From Chryseobacterium luquanense (GTDB lineage Bacteria; Bacteroidota; Bacteroidia; Flavobacteriales; Weeksellaceae), in the NCBI RefSeq assembly GCF_026460945.1, contig NZ_JAOVZV010000021.1, positions 1-64,000 of the forward strand: 64,000 bases of DNA, read 5' to 3'. This document shows, piece by piece, positions 17,088-25,164 of this stretch. Position 1 is the stretch's first letter, and each line of letters starts with the position of its first letter. Under the pieces are notes generated by a model. It saw nothing but the letters and a program-made list of their open reading frames with translations, searched no databases and had not been told where the DNA came from. Made by a program: the position numbers and the translations under genes.

Positions 17088-17657
17088 TTAACGGATATTT
17101 TTTCTGATTCTGCTCAGCGATTGTTGGGTAATTCCAAGATAGGAGGCAACGTAAGAAAGCGGAATTCTGTTGACCAAGGCCGGAAATTTCTCAATGAATG
17201 TCAGATAGCGGGTGGTGGCATCTTCTGAAACCAGCGGACTTCTTCTTTCAATTGTTTTTAGAAGACAGTTTTTCTGGATCAGATTGGTGATCGCATGCCA
17301 GCCAACGATGGTGTTTCCGATCTCGTCCCAGTCTTTCTTTGAAAAGACAAGGAGTTTACAGTCAGTAACAGCTTCGATATAATCGGTAGCAACAATCTGT
17401 GTCTCAAAATTTTGCTGATCCGACACGAAATTGTTCTCATCAATGAAATGATGGGTAATTTCCAGGCCTTTATTGTTGTAATAGCAGAAACGAACGACTC
17501 CTTCCAGAATAAATCCGACCTGTTTTGGTATTTTCCCTGCCTCTGAAAAATATTCGTCCTTACGAAGACTGATCTCTGCAGCTTTGCTGAGAATAAAGTC
17601 AATCTGTTGTTGGTTTAAATTACCAAACTGCAAAATATAATTGGTGAGTTCTTTCAT
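17088..17657 (-). CDS. Crp/Fnr-family transcriptional regulator
   Basis: About 189 residues: an N-terminal cyclic-nucleotide-binding-type beta-roll (GKIPKQVGFILEGVVRFCYYNNKGLEITHHF) and a C-terminal helix-turn-helix (IPLSYVASYLGITQQSLSRIRKNI). This is the common short Bacteroidota form lacking a clear cNMP-binding RxS motif. I prefer the ATG at 17657 (MKELTNYILQF) over 17699: the palindrome at 17692 covers the upstream ATG, and a TAATTTTG -7-like box lies between them. The gene sits upstream of the SDR gene with a matching operator at both, so autoregulation plus SDR control is the simple reading. Confidence 0.8.
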   Translation of the reverse strand: MKELTNYILQFGNLNQQQIDFILSKAAEISLRKDEYFSEAGKIPKQVGFILEGVVRFCYYNNKGLEITHHFIDENNFVSDQQNFETQIVATDYIEAVTDCKLLVFSKKDWDEIGNTIVGWHAITNLIQKNCLLKTIERRSPLVSEDATTRYLTFIEKFPALVNRIPLSYVASYLGITQQSLSRIRKNIR

Positions 17658-17691
17658 TAATACAAAATTAGCAAAAGGCTTTGGCAGTTGA

Positions 17692-17707
17692 TTTACCATA
17701 TGGTAAA
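17692..17707. promoter_or_regulatory. Palindromic operator at the Crp/Fnr gene
   Basis: TTTACCA-TA-TGGTAAA, the same 7-bp arms as at 17064. It lies about 35 bases upstream of the preferred start and about 22 bases upstream of the TAATTTTG box at 17663-17670, where an activator or repressor dimer would sit. It overlaps an upstream in-frame ATG. Confidence 0.6.
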
Positions 17708-18496
17708 AGATTATATTATATTCTAAGTAGGAGAATGATTATTTAATTTTACTTAATAAAAGCAAAGCAGTTTTTACATTACTTATAAATATGTTCATCT
17801 TCTTATTCACAACTTTGTCAAAGATTATAATTCCCTGTTTTTTTTGATGCAGATGCCATTCAACCATTCATCGAAGCTTGTCAATCTGGGTAGCCGGGAT
17901 GATATAATTTCAGTATCGATCAGGTCATATCTTTTTTAGTGTCATTCTCTCTATTTATTCCACAAAGTTTTTACTATGTTAGTGAAATATTTCTATAGAA
18001 ATCTTACTGGTCAGATTGGCTGATTTTGATACAAATGGGAAGATTTATTCTTCCCATGCAGGCTTAACTTTAGGCAAAGGCTGTATGTGGGGCTAATGAT
18101 AACTTACTTTTGAAACAGTAATTCAAATTGATGCTAATCCTGATGGGATCCTTTGGTTACGTATAATTCAATGAATTAAAAAAACGAATTTGTACAGGTG
18201 AAATGCGATACAAAATATCGAGGAGTGTAATATTAAATAGGTCAAAATTTCACAGTGCAAATTTATAATCAATAGAGATGTCTCAACATTTCGATTTCAT
18301 CCTAAAATAATCTAGTACATAATATTTATGGGTTTTACTAAAGATTACAAGTAGCAGTATTATATAGCTACCTGCTGCCAAAACATAATTGCAAGACGAT
18401 CAAAATCTTAAACTAGTTCAATAATATTTCTTGTATTTGTTTATTGGCGCTTCTTGGGTAATAATATCAATTTTGTTAAAAGATTCTAAGAAACAA
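17708..18496. other. Long gap without an intact gene; possible decayed coding DNA
   Basis: No intact gene was found. Short stretches read like protein in shifting frames. On the plus strand around 18010-18090 one reads VRLADFDTNGKIYSSHAGLT, and around 18118-18175 another reads VIQIDANPDGILWLRII. This suggests a gene eroded by frameshifts, but no family is recognisable. The promoter of the following NTF2-like gene should also lie here. Confidence 0.3.
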
Positions 18497-18925
18497 ATGA
18501 ACATAAACGAAATATTTAATTTAGAAATGATGAATCATCACAAAAATGTAATTAAGGAGAGTATTCAGAATTTTGAATTAGCTCTTAATTCAGGAAATAT
18601 CGAAAGTGTGCTATCCTTTTATTCAGAGGATGCTGTCTTTATGCCTGATGGTTTTAGCACATTGAAGAAAGGTGAAATAGGAAGGTCAAGGTCGAATTTT
18701 CTTACAGAAAAAGACTTTAAAATTAAGTTTGATAATTTGAAAATTGATGTCAAAGATAATTTTGGATTTGTTGAAGCAGTTGCAAATACATCTGAAATTG
18801 ATCCAAAAGGTACTTCAAAAGTACAAAAGACAAGCAGAGATTTTTTTGTGCTTCGGCAGGAAGAAAACCAATGGAAAATATTCAGCTACATTTTCAATAA
18901 TGTAACAGTGTCACAAGCTTCATAA
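18497..18925 (+). CDS. SnoaL/NTF2-like (DUF4440-type) protein
   Basis: A 142-residue protein from ATG 18497; a TTG at 18431 would add a hydrophobic N-terminus and is less likely. It has the cone-shaped NTF2-like pattern: a helix (ALNSGNIESVLSFYSEDAVFMPDG), strands (KIDVKDNFGFVEAVANTSE) and a C-terminal DFFVLRQEENQWKIFSYIFN signature common to DUF4440/ketosteroid-isomerase-like proteins. Substrate unknown. It is 9 bases upstream of the MDR oxidoreductase and probably co-transcribed with it and the following egt genes. Confidence 0.75.
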   Translation: MNINEIFNLEMMNHHKNVIKESIQNFELALNSGNIESVLSFYSEDAVFMPDGFSTLKKGEIGRSRSNFLTEKDFKIKFDNLKIDVKDNFGFVEAVANTSEIDPKGTSKVQKTSRDFFVLRQEENQWKIFSYIFNNVTVSQAS

Positions 18926-18934
18926 CATAAGATT

Positions 18935-19900
18935 ATGAAAGCTGCTGTTTTATACCGTGCAGGCGGACCAGAGAATTTGCGTTTGGAAAAAAGAGAAATT
19001 CCGTTACCGAAACAAGATCAGGTTTTGATTAAAATCAAAGCTTTCGGACTGAACCGTTCAGAAATAATGACCAGGAAAGGCTACTCCGAAAGTGTCCATT
19101 TCCCCAGAATATTGGGAATTGAATGCGTGGGCGAAGTAGTTGAAGATCCAAGTGGAGAATTCAGAAAAGGCCAGAAAGTCGCAGCTTTTATGGGAGGAAT
19201 GGGACGAGACTTTGATGGAAGCTATGCTGAATTTGCAGTTTTACCTAAATCAATTATAAGTTCTTTTGAAAGTGATTTGCCCTGGGAAATTCTTGGTGCT
19301 CTGCCGGAAATGCTCCAGACGGTTTACGGCTCGCTGCATTCAGCGCTTAAGATTAATAAGGGAGAAACGTTGCTCATTCGTGGTGGAACTTCTTCCATCG
19401 GTCTTTTAGCAGCAGAACTCGCAAAATCCGAAGGCCTTAAAGTCATCAGTACAACCAGGAATATCGACAAACAAAATTTATTGATTGAAAATGGAGCTGA
19501 TAGAGTTCTGATTGATGATGGAAATCTTTCGAATCAAATATCAAAACAAAATATTAAAATTGATAAAATCTTAGAGTTGGTGGGAACATCCACTTTAAAA
19601 GATTCATTAGCATCAGTTGTACAGGGAGGAATCGTCTGTATGACCGGAATGCTTTCTGAGCAATGGTCTATCAAAGATTTTGCACCGATGGATTTTATTC
19701 AGGCTGCCTCATATCTCACAATATATGATTCTGGAAAAATAAGGGTTGACGGCCAATATTTTCAGGAATTTATAAGAAAGGTTGAAGCCAAAGAGATTAA
19801 ACCCGTAATTAAAAAGATTTTTAAATTGGAAGAAATTGCTGAGGCCCAAAGTTTTATGGAATCTAATCAGAGTGGCGGTAAGATTGTTGTACTCGTCTAA
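18935..19900 (+). CDS. Zinc-independent MDR oxidoreductase (quinone-oxidoreductase-like)
   Basis: A 321-residue medium-chain dehydrogenase/reductase. It has the N-terminal GroES-like domain (FGLNRSEIMTRKGY, ILGIECVGEVVED) and a Rossmann domain with LLIRGGTSSIGLLAAELAK near residues 145-163, and ends FMESNQSGGKIVVLV. The structural-zinc cysteines are absent, as in NADPH:quinone reductases. It lies 11 bases upstream of egtD. Its last codons reappear as a remnant before the second egtD at 57075, so it was part of the unit that duplicated. Confidence 0.8.
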   Translation: MKAAVLYRAGGPENLRLEKREIPLPKQDQVLIKIKAFGLNRSEIMTRKGYSESVHFPRILGIECVGEVVEDPSGEFRKGQKVAAFMGGMGRDFDGSYAEFAVLPKSIISSFESDLPWEILGALPEMLQTVYGSLHSALKINKGETLLIRGGTSSIGLLAAELAKSEGLKVISTTRNIDKQNLLIENGADRVLIDDGNLSNQISKQNIKIDKILELVGTSTLKDSLASVVQGGIVCMTGMLSEQWSIKDFAPMDFIQAASYLTIYDSGKIRVDGQYFQEFIRKVEAKEIKPVIKKIFKLEEIAEAQSFMESNQSGGKIVVLV

Positions 19901-19911
19901 AAAAATTTTAT

Positions 19912-20895
19912 ATGAAACCACAGCTTGATACAGAACAATATATTGGAACTGTCACTAATGATAATTTTAGATCTGATGTTGTTGAAGGTTTAAAGAAAAC
20001 CCCAAAAAAATTAAAGTCCAAGTATTTTTACGATAAAGCAGGTGATGAGCTTTTTCTGGATATTATGAAGATGCCTGAATATTATCTCACAGATTGTGAG
20101 TTGGATATATTTAAAAATAAGACAAAAGAACTGGCGGATACGATATTGGTTAATGAAGAGCCATTTGATCTTATTGAACTTGGAGCGGGTGATGCAATGA
20201 AATCGTCGTATCTATTGGAGCATCTTGTAAAACAAAATTTGGAATTTACTTATATGCCCATTGATATTTCGGGAAATATTCTTTCTGTGCTTAATGAGAA
20301 ATTTTCAGATCGATTTCCTTCTTTAGATATCATTACTTTGGAAGGGGACTACTTTGAAATGCTCGATAAGGCCACCTCTATTTCAAACAGAAGAAGAGTG
20401 GTTCTCTTTTTGGGTGGGAATATTGGAAATATGGATTTGGATGAATCTTATCATTTTTGTCGTGAACTTAAAAGAAAACTTAATCATGGTGATCTTTTAC
20501 TGATAGGTTTTGACTTAAAGAAAAACCCACATACCATTCTCAAGGCTTACAATGATCCTGCAGGAATCACGTCATCGTTCAATCTTAATCTGCTCATCAG
20601 AATGAACCGCGAACTGGAAGCGGATTTTGATGTCCTGAATTTCCAGCATTACCAAACTTACGACCCAATTTCAGGTGCTTGCAAAAGTTATCTTGTGAGT
20701 TTGACTGAACAAAATGTACACATCGGAAACCAGATTTTTCGCTTCGACGAAAATGAATTGATTGATATGGAAATCTCACAAAAATTTTCTCAGGACGACA
20801 TTAGCAAACTCGCTCGAGATTCCAAATTTCATATCATTGATGAGATTGCAGATTCCAAAAACTGGTTTGTTGATTCAATTTGGCAAGTTCTTTAA
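19912..20895 (+). CDS. egtD: L-histidine N-alpha-methyltransferase, copy 1
   Basis: A 327-residue SAM-dependent enzyme that trimethylates histidine to hercynine, the first step of ergothioneine synthesis. Visible signatures: KYFYDKAGDELF near residue 38, the SAM motif ELGAGDAMKS at 89-98, FLGGNIGNM at about 166-174, and MEISQKFS, whose Glu287 and Ser289 match the histidine-binding E-x-S of characterised EgtD. Length equals the family norm. It starts 11 bases after the MDR gene and ends 17 bases before egtB. A second copy, with most residues identical, is at 57075. Confidence 0.9.
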   Translation: MKPQLDTEQYIGTVTNDNFRSDVVEGLKKTPKKLKSKYFYDKAGDELFLDIMKMPEYYLTDCELDIFKNKTKELADTILVNEEPFDLIELGAGDAMKSSYLLEHLVKQNLEFTYMPIDISGNILSVLNEKFSDRFPSLDIITLEGDYFEMLDKATSISNRRRVVLFLGGNIGNMDLDESYHFCRELKRKLNHGDLLLIGFDLKKNPHTILKAYNDPAGITSSFNLNLLIRMNRELEADFDVLNFQHYQTYDPISGACKSYLVSLTEQNVHIGNQIFRFDENELIDMEISQKFSQDDISKLARDSKFHIIDEIADSKNWFVDSIWQVL

Positions 20896-20912
20896 TTTTA
20901 AAATAAACTCCA

Positions 20913-22106
20913 ATGAAACAAAATTCCGTTCTTACAAAATCAAATTCTATAACCAATTGGGCAGAAAAATATTCACAGATTCGAAATCATTCTGTTAAAA
21001 TCTGCGAGCCGTTAGAAATCGAGGATTATGTCGTTCAGCCAATTGTCGATGTAAGTCCGCCAAAATGGCATTTGGGTCACACGACCTGGTTTTTCGAGAC
21101 TTTTATTTTGGAACCCAATTTTCCCGGTTATCAGGTTTTTGATGCTCAGTATAATTTTGTTTTCAACAGCTACTATGAAACGATTGGCGCCAGAGTTATC
21201 CGTACCGACAGAGGAAATCTGAGCCGTCCGTCCGTTTCTGATATTTACAAATACCGAAAATATGTTGATGAGCAAATGGATGCATTCCTCCAAAGCGAAT
21301 ATTTAAAGGAAGAAATCAAACCTTTACTCGAACTCGGCCTCAATCACGAGCAACAGCATCAGGAATTGTTGTTAACTGATATCAAATATATTTTAGGTCA
21401 CAATCCGCTTTTTCCGGCGTATAAAAATGAAGATATTTCGAAGAAAGAACATTCTGAAACTATTGAAATGATTCACTTTGATGAAGGTGTTTATGAAATC
21501 GGTTTTCAAGGAGAAGGTTTCAGTTTTGATAATGAATTGGGAAGGCATAAGGTTTATTTGAATGATTTTGGAATCGCAAATCGTTTGGTTTCCAACCAGG
21601 AATATTTAGAATTTATGGAAGCTGGAGGTTATAATGATTTCAGACATTGGCACGCAGAAGGCTGGGATTGGGTGAAACAGAATGAAGCTAAATCTCCTCT
21701 GTACTGGCATTTGATTGACGGGCAATGGATGAATTATACTTTAAATGGACTTCAGGAATTAGATTTAAATGATGCCGTTTGTCACATCAACTTTTATGAA
21801 GCTTCAGCCTTCGCTTCCTGGAAAGGAATGCGTCTGCCAACCGAAGCTGAGTGGGAAGTTGCCTCCAATCATTTTGAGTGGGGAAGCCGTTGGGAGTGGA
21901 CGAACTCTGCTTATTTGCCTTATCCAGGATTTAAGAAAGAAGCCGGCGCAGTAGGAGAGTACAATGGCAAATTTATGGTCAATCAAATGGTTTTGCGTGG
22001 CGCTTCAGAAGCAACGCCAAGCGGACACAGCAGAAATACATACCGCAACTTCTTTCAGACTGGCTTAAAGTGGCAGTTCACAGGAATCAGACTTGCCCAG
22101 CTATAA
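20913..22106 (+). CDS. egtB: Ergothioneine sulfoxide synthase, copy 1
   Basis: A 397-residue non-haem iron enzyme. The DinB-like N-domain supplies the iron ligands: HLGH at 53-56 and HEQQHQE with His145 and His149. The C-terminal formylglycine-generating-enzyme-like domain ends in the family block TYRNFFQTGLKWQFTGIRLA. It couples hercynine to a thiol donor with oxygen, forming the C-S bond. No egtA, egtC or egtE is nearby, so the sulfur donor (cysteine or gamma-glutamylcysteine) cannot be deduced. It is followed by a 230-base gap holding the next promoter. Confidence 0.88.
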   Translation: MKQNSVLTKSNSITNWAEKYSQIRNHSVKICEPLEIEDYVVQPIVDVSPPKWHLGHTTWFFETFILEPNFPGYQVFDAQYNFVFNSYYETIGARVIRTDRGNLSRPSVSDIYKYRKYVDEQMDAFLQSEYLKEEIKPLLELGLNHEQQHQELLLTDIKYILGHNPLFPAYKNEDISKKEHSETIEMIHFDEGVYEIGFQGEGFSFDNELGRHKVYLNDFGIANRLVSNQEYLEFMEAGGYNDFRHWHAEGWDWVKQNEAKSPLYWHLIDGQWMNYTLNGLQELDLNDAVCHINFYEASAFASWKGMRLPTEAEWEVASNHFEWGSRWEWTNSAYLPYPGFKKEAGAVGEYNGKFMVNQMVLRGASEATPSGHSRNTYRNFFQTGLKWQFTGIRLAQL

Positions 22107-22250
22107 GCTAGTTTTAGAGCCAATATTTTAAATAAAATTAAATAGATCCCACTTTTCAGTCGATTATAAAATATAAGATATTGTTTTGGTAGTTTTTTCT
22201 TGCAATAATAATTAATATCAATCTTTTAGATATATACTCCTTCCATTTAC

Positions 22251-22284
22251 ACATTGATATAGAGTTAAGATCAATGTAAATTTG
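22251..22284 (+). promoter_or_regulatory. Promoter with overlapping inverted repeat upstream of the SDR operon
   Basis: ACATTGAT (22251-22258) and ATCAATGT (22270-22277) form a perfect inverted repeat with an 11-base spacer. TAAATTTG at 22277-22284 matches the Bacteroidota -7 consensus TAnnTTTG. A TTG at 22254, 20 bases upstream and inside the left arm, can serve as the -33 element. A protein bound to the repeat would occlude the promoter, suggesting repression. Confidence 0.55.
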
Positions 22285-22337
22285 TTAAGATCAAAAAAGA
22301 CGAAAATAAATTATAAATCAATTCAAAAATAGAAATT

Positions 22338-23117
22338 ATGTCGAATTTAAAAGATCAAGTGGTATTTGTAACAGGTGCCGGAGGAGGAATAGGAAAAATT
22401 ATTGCTATCGAATTTGCTAAGTTAGGTGCGTCTGTGGCCATTGCCGATCTCAATGAAGAACTTTTAAAAACTGCAGTGAAAGATATCGAATCCTATGGTG
22501 GTCAAGCTTTAGGGCTTGTAGCTAATGTTATAGACCTGGAATCTATGAGAGCTGCGCTTCAAAAGGTGGTCTCCACTTTCGGTAGATTGGATGTTGCGGT
22601 GAATAATGCAGGTGTGGTAGGCATCGGTAGCATCGAAGAGATAGAACCTGCTGACTGGGATAAAATAATGTCGGTAAACAGTAAAGGTGTATTCGTAAGC
22701 ACAAAAGCTGAGCTAGAAATTATGAAACCTCAAGGTTCGGGTGCAATCATCAACAGTGCTTCTATTGCGGGGAAAATGGGAATGGCACATCTGTCTCATT
22801 ATGTTGCTTCGAAATTCGCAGTGATCGGTTTTACTAATAGTATTGCAAAAGAGGTAGCGACAACAGGAATTACGGTGAATGCAATCTGTCCATGAATCGT
22901 AGGTACAGGAATGTGGCGTGGAGAAGGCGGTGTAGCAGACCGATGGAAGCTGGAAGGTGAGACTGAAGAACAATCTTGGGAAAGAAACAAAACATCTTTG
23001 ATTCCTCAGGGAATTGATCAAACGCCACAAGATATTGCCGATGCTGTGATATTTATTTCTCAGGCAAAACATATGACGGGTCAGGCCATTGCGATTGATG
23101 GTGGTATGACGATGTAA
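22338..23117 (+). pseudogene. SDR-family dehydrogenase cut by an in-frame TGA
   Basis: A 260-codon SDR frame: VTGAGGGIG near residue 11, NNAGVVG near 88, SIAGKMG and YVASK (catalytic Tyr/Lys near 155-159), then TVNAICP followed by TGA at 22893-22895. The frame continues in phase with IVGTGMWRG and ends in the family tail MTGQAIAIDGGMTM. SDR proteins have PG here, so GGA became TGA through one base change. The short product would keep the catalytic residues but lose the substrate-binding loop and last strand. TGA is an ordinary stop elsewhere in the window, so recoding is unlikely; an assembly error remains possible. Confidence 0.8.
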
Positions 23118-23137
23118 TTATTTCATTCTAATTTAAT

Positions 23138-23161
23138 TTTTGCAGTCAATTGGCTGCAAAA
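23138..23161 (+). terminator. Intercistronic hairpin (weak terminator)
   Basis: TTTTGCAG (23138-23145) pairs with CTGCAAAA (23154-23161) around an 8-base loop, between the broken SDR gene and the FMN reductase gene. The following T-run is short and interrupted, so partial termination or an mRNA-stability element is as likely as full termination. Confidence 0.4.
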
Positions 23162-23181
23162 TTTCTTAAAAAAATAAAGCT

Positions 23182-23739
23182 ATGAGCAAAGTAATCGGAA
23201 TTCTTGCAGGAAGCCTGCGTAAAGAATCATTTTCAAAGAAAGTTGGCAAAACACTTTTAGATTTTGCACCGGAAGGATTTAAGTTTAAATTAATCGATCT
23301 AAGTGAAATTCCATTGTACAATCAGGATTTTGATGACCACAACGAAGTTCCTGATGCAGTCACAAAGTTCAGAACTGAAATGGCAAATGTTGATGGCGTG
23401 ATCTTCGTTACTCCGGAATACAACAGGTCGGTTCCTGCAGTTTTGAAAAATGCAATTGATGTTGGTTCCAGACCCTATGGAAAAAGTGTTTGGGATAAAA
23501 AACCAGCTGCTATCTTCAGTAATTCACCTGGGAATCTATCTGCTTTTGGAGCAAATCACCATTTGAGACAAAGTCTTGTCTTTCTCAATATGCCGACAAT
23601 GCAACAACCTGAAGTTTATATTGCTCACGTCAATGACCTCTTTGATGAGGAAGGAAATATGAAAGAAGGCGGCACCAAGGATTTTATCAAAAAAGCCGTG
23701 GAATCATATATTGTGTGGTTTAATAAAAACGCTGAGTAG
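23182..23739 (+). CDS. NADPH-dependent FMN reductase-family protein
   Basis: A 185-residue flavodoxin-like protein. The phosphate-binding loop GSLRKESFSKK (residues about 9-19), TPEYNRSVPAVLKNAID (about 74-90) and the later FSNSPGNLSAFGANHHLR block are standard for NAD(P)H-dependent FMN/quinone or azo reductases. It transfers electrons from NAD(P)H to flavin or small quinones in the cytosol. It follows the broken SDR gene and precedes an exported alpha/beta hydrolase gene, in a cluster of stress- or xenobiotic-type enzymes. Confidence 0.85.
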   Translation: MSKVIGILAGSLRKESFSKKVGKTLLDFAPEGFKFKLIDLSEIPLYNQDFDDHNEVPDAVTKFRTEMANVDGVIFVTPEYNRSVPAVLKNAIDVGSRPYGKSVWDKKPAAIFSNSPGNLSAFGANHHLRQSLVFLNMPTMQQPEVYIAHVNDLFDEEGNMKEGGTKDFIKKAVESYIVWFNKNAE

Positions 23740-23858
23740 CATTGGATTTCGCAAGCGCATTAACATAGATCAACGCAATTTCTTAAACTTGTTTATGGGT
23801 AGATTACGGTTTTTACAAAGAAATTTGTACTTGATAAAACAGTAATAGTTTCAAACAA

Positions 23859-24746
23859 ATGACAATCAAAGTATTCAAACAAAAAACAATATTTTCCTTC
23901 TTCATTCTGCTGATCTCATTGTCAGTATTTGGTCAGGATATCAAAGGTCTGCGCTATTTTATGCAGGGCAACGCCACAGCAAGTTCTGTCCCTTACGGAA
24001 ATAATCAATCTGCAGGACATTATGTGAAGTCTGATGATGCCAAAATCTATTACGAAGTTTATGGAAAAGGAAGTCCTGTTGTTGTACTGCACGGTGGGAT
24101 CGTCGGTTCATCTCTGGAAATGGGTCAGCTGAGCGACAGTCTTTCTCAGAAACATCAGGTCATCTCCATCTCTACACGCGGACACGGAAGATCGGAAATG
24201 GGTAACAAAATTCCGAGCTATGAGCAGAAAGCCAAAGACGTGAATGCAGTTCTTGACAAAGTGACCAAAGAAAAAGTGACGATTGTAGGCTTTAGTGATG
24301 GCGCTTACACAGGTTATTTTTTCGCTGAGCAATATCCGGATAGAATTGAAAAGCTCGTAGCCATCGGAGCAGGAGAGTGGAAGAAAGGTTTCCGTGAGTT
24401 CAATATGGATTACAAAAGTTTTTCTGCAATGGATGAGTTGTTTTGGAAACAACAAATGGCCATAAGACCGGAACCGAAAAGAATTGACGAATGGTTCAGT
24501 ACTTTAAGCAGCTACTACAACAACCTGAATATCGATAAAACCATTTTGGGAAAGATTAAATGTCCGGTCTTGGTGATGGCTGGCGAAAAAGATCAAAATG
24601 CGCCTTTTGACACCGTAATCGCAGCGTACAAAATGATTCCAAATGCTCAATTATCCATTATTCCAAATGCGCCTCATCCTGCATTTTTAGTGAATTTTGA
24701 TGCCGTTTGGGCGAGTATGAAACCTTTTTTAAATCAGAACAATTAA
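23859..24746 (+). CDS. Exported alpha/beta hydrolase
   Basis: A 295-residue protein with an N-terminal signal peptide (cleavage near VFGQD, residue 27). The fold signatures are VVLHGGIVGSS (oxyanion loop), the nucleophile elbow GFSDGA (Ser within GxSxG), MAGEKDQNAPFD (acid region) and PNAPHPAFL (catalytic His). It is likely periplasmic; substrate unknown. It lies 22 bases upstream of the small NTF2-like gene and shares its terminator at 25122. Confidence 0.8.
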   Translation: MTIKVFKQKTIFSFFILLISLSVFGQDIKGLRYFMQGNATASSVPYGNNQSAGHYVKSDDAKIYYEVYGKGSPVVVLHGGIVGSSLEMGQLSDSLSQKHQVISISTRGHGRSEMGNKIPSYEQKAKDVNAVLDKVTKEKVTIVGFSDGAYTGYFFAEQYPDRIEKLVAIGAGEWKKGFREFNMDYKSFSAMDELFWKQQMAIRPEPKRIDEWFSTLSSYYNNLNIDKTILGKIKCPVLVMAGEKDQNAPFDTVIAAYKMIPNAQLSIIPNAPHPAFLVNFDAVWASMKPFLNQNN

Positions 24747-24768
24747 TTTTTAAATATATAAAATCAAA

Positions 24769-25116
24769 ATGGAAAACAACGTAGAACAGATCCTGGTGCA
24801 TCATTTAACAGCTTTCGGAAATAACGACCTTGATGCAATTGTAGAAGATTATACAGAAACTTCTGTGCTTTTTACACCCAAAGGAATTATAACAGGTTTG
24901 GATAATATCCGTCAGTTTTTTGTGGAATTCTTTGCTGTGATCCCAACAGGTTCAGCTTTCGGGATGGATCAGAAACTAATTGATGGAAATGTAGCGTACA
25001 TCCTTTGGAACAGTGATTCAGATCTTGCTCAGATTCCTGTAGGAACAGACACTTTCGTGTTTGAAGATGATAAAATTAAATATCACACTGTAGCAGATTA
25101 CAGGATTGCAAAATAG
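24769..25116 (+). CDS. SnoaL/NTF2-like small protein
   Basis: A 115-residue single-domain protein with the NTF2-like pattern: HHLTAFGNNDLDAIVEDYTETSVLFTPKG, a central DNIRQFFVEFF helix, and strands ending DKIKYHTVADYRI. It has no signal peptide. It closes the transcription unit that includes the FMN reductase and hydrolase, as a strong terminator follows at 25122. Function cannot be narrowed beyond a small-molecule-binding or isomerase-like domain. Confidence 0.75.
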   Translation: MENNVEQILVHHLTAFGNNDLDAIVEDYTETSVLFTPKGIITGLDNIRQFFVEFFAVIPTGSAFGMDQKLIDGNVAYILWNSDSDLAQIPVGTDTFVFEDDKIKYHTVADYRIAK

Positions 25117-25121
25117 ATTTA

Positions 25122-25146
25122 AGACCTGATGATTCGGGTCTTTTTT
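25122..25146 (+). terminator. Rho-independent terminator
   Basis: AGACCTGA pairs with TCGGGTCT (one G-T pair) around a TGAT loop and is followed by TTTTTT, 6 bases after the stop of the NTF2-like gene. Confidence 0.85.
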
Positions 25147-25164
25147 GGTTCTAAATAATACATT

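Noticed and set aside
19912..22106. Second egt locus as an assembly duplicate
   Set aside because: The copies differ at many positions, including synonymous sites, and have different flanking genes.
22893..22895. TGA read as glycine (alternative code, as in some candidate phyla)
   Set aside because: TGA acts as a normal terminator elsewhere in the window (for example at 3763), and the remaining gene content is flavobacterial, so this is a mutation or error.
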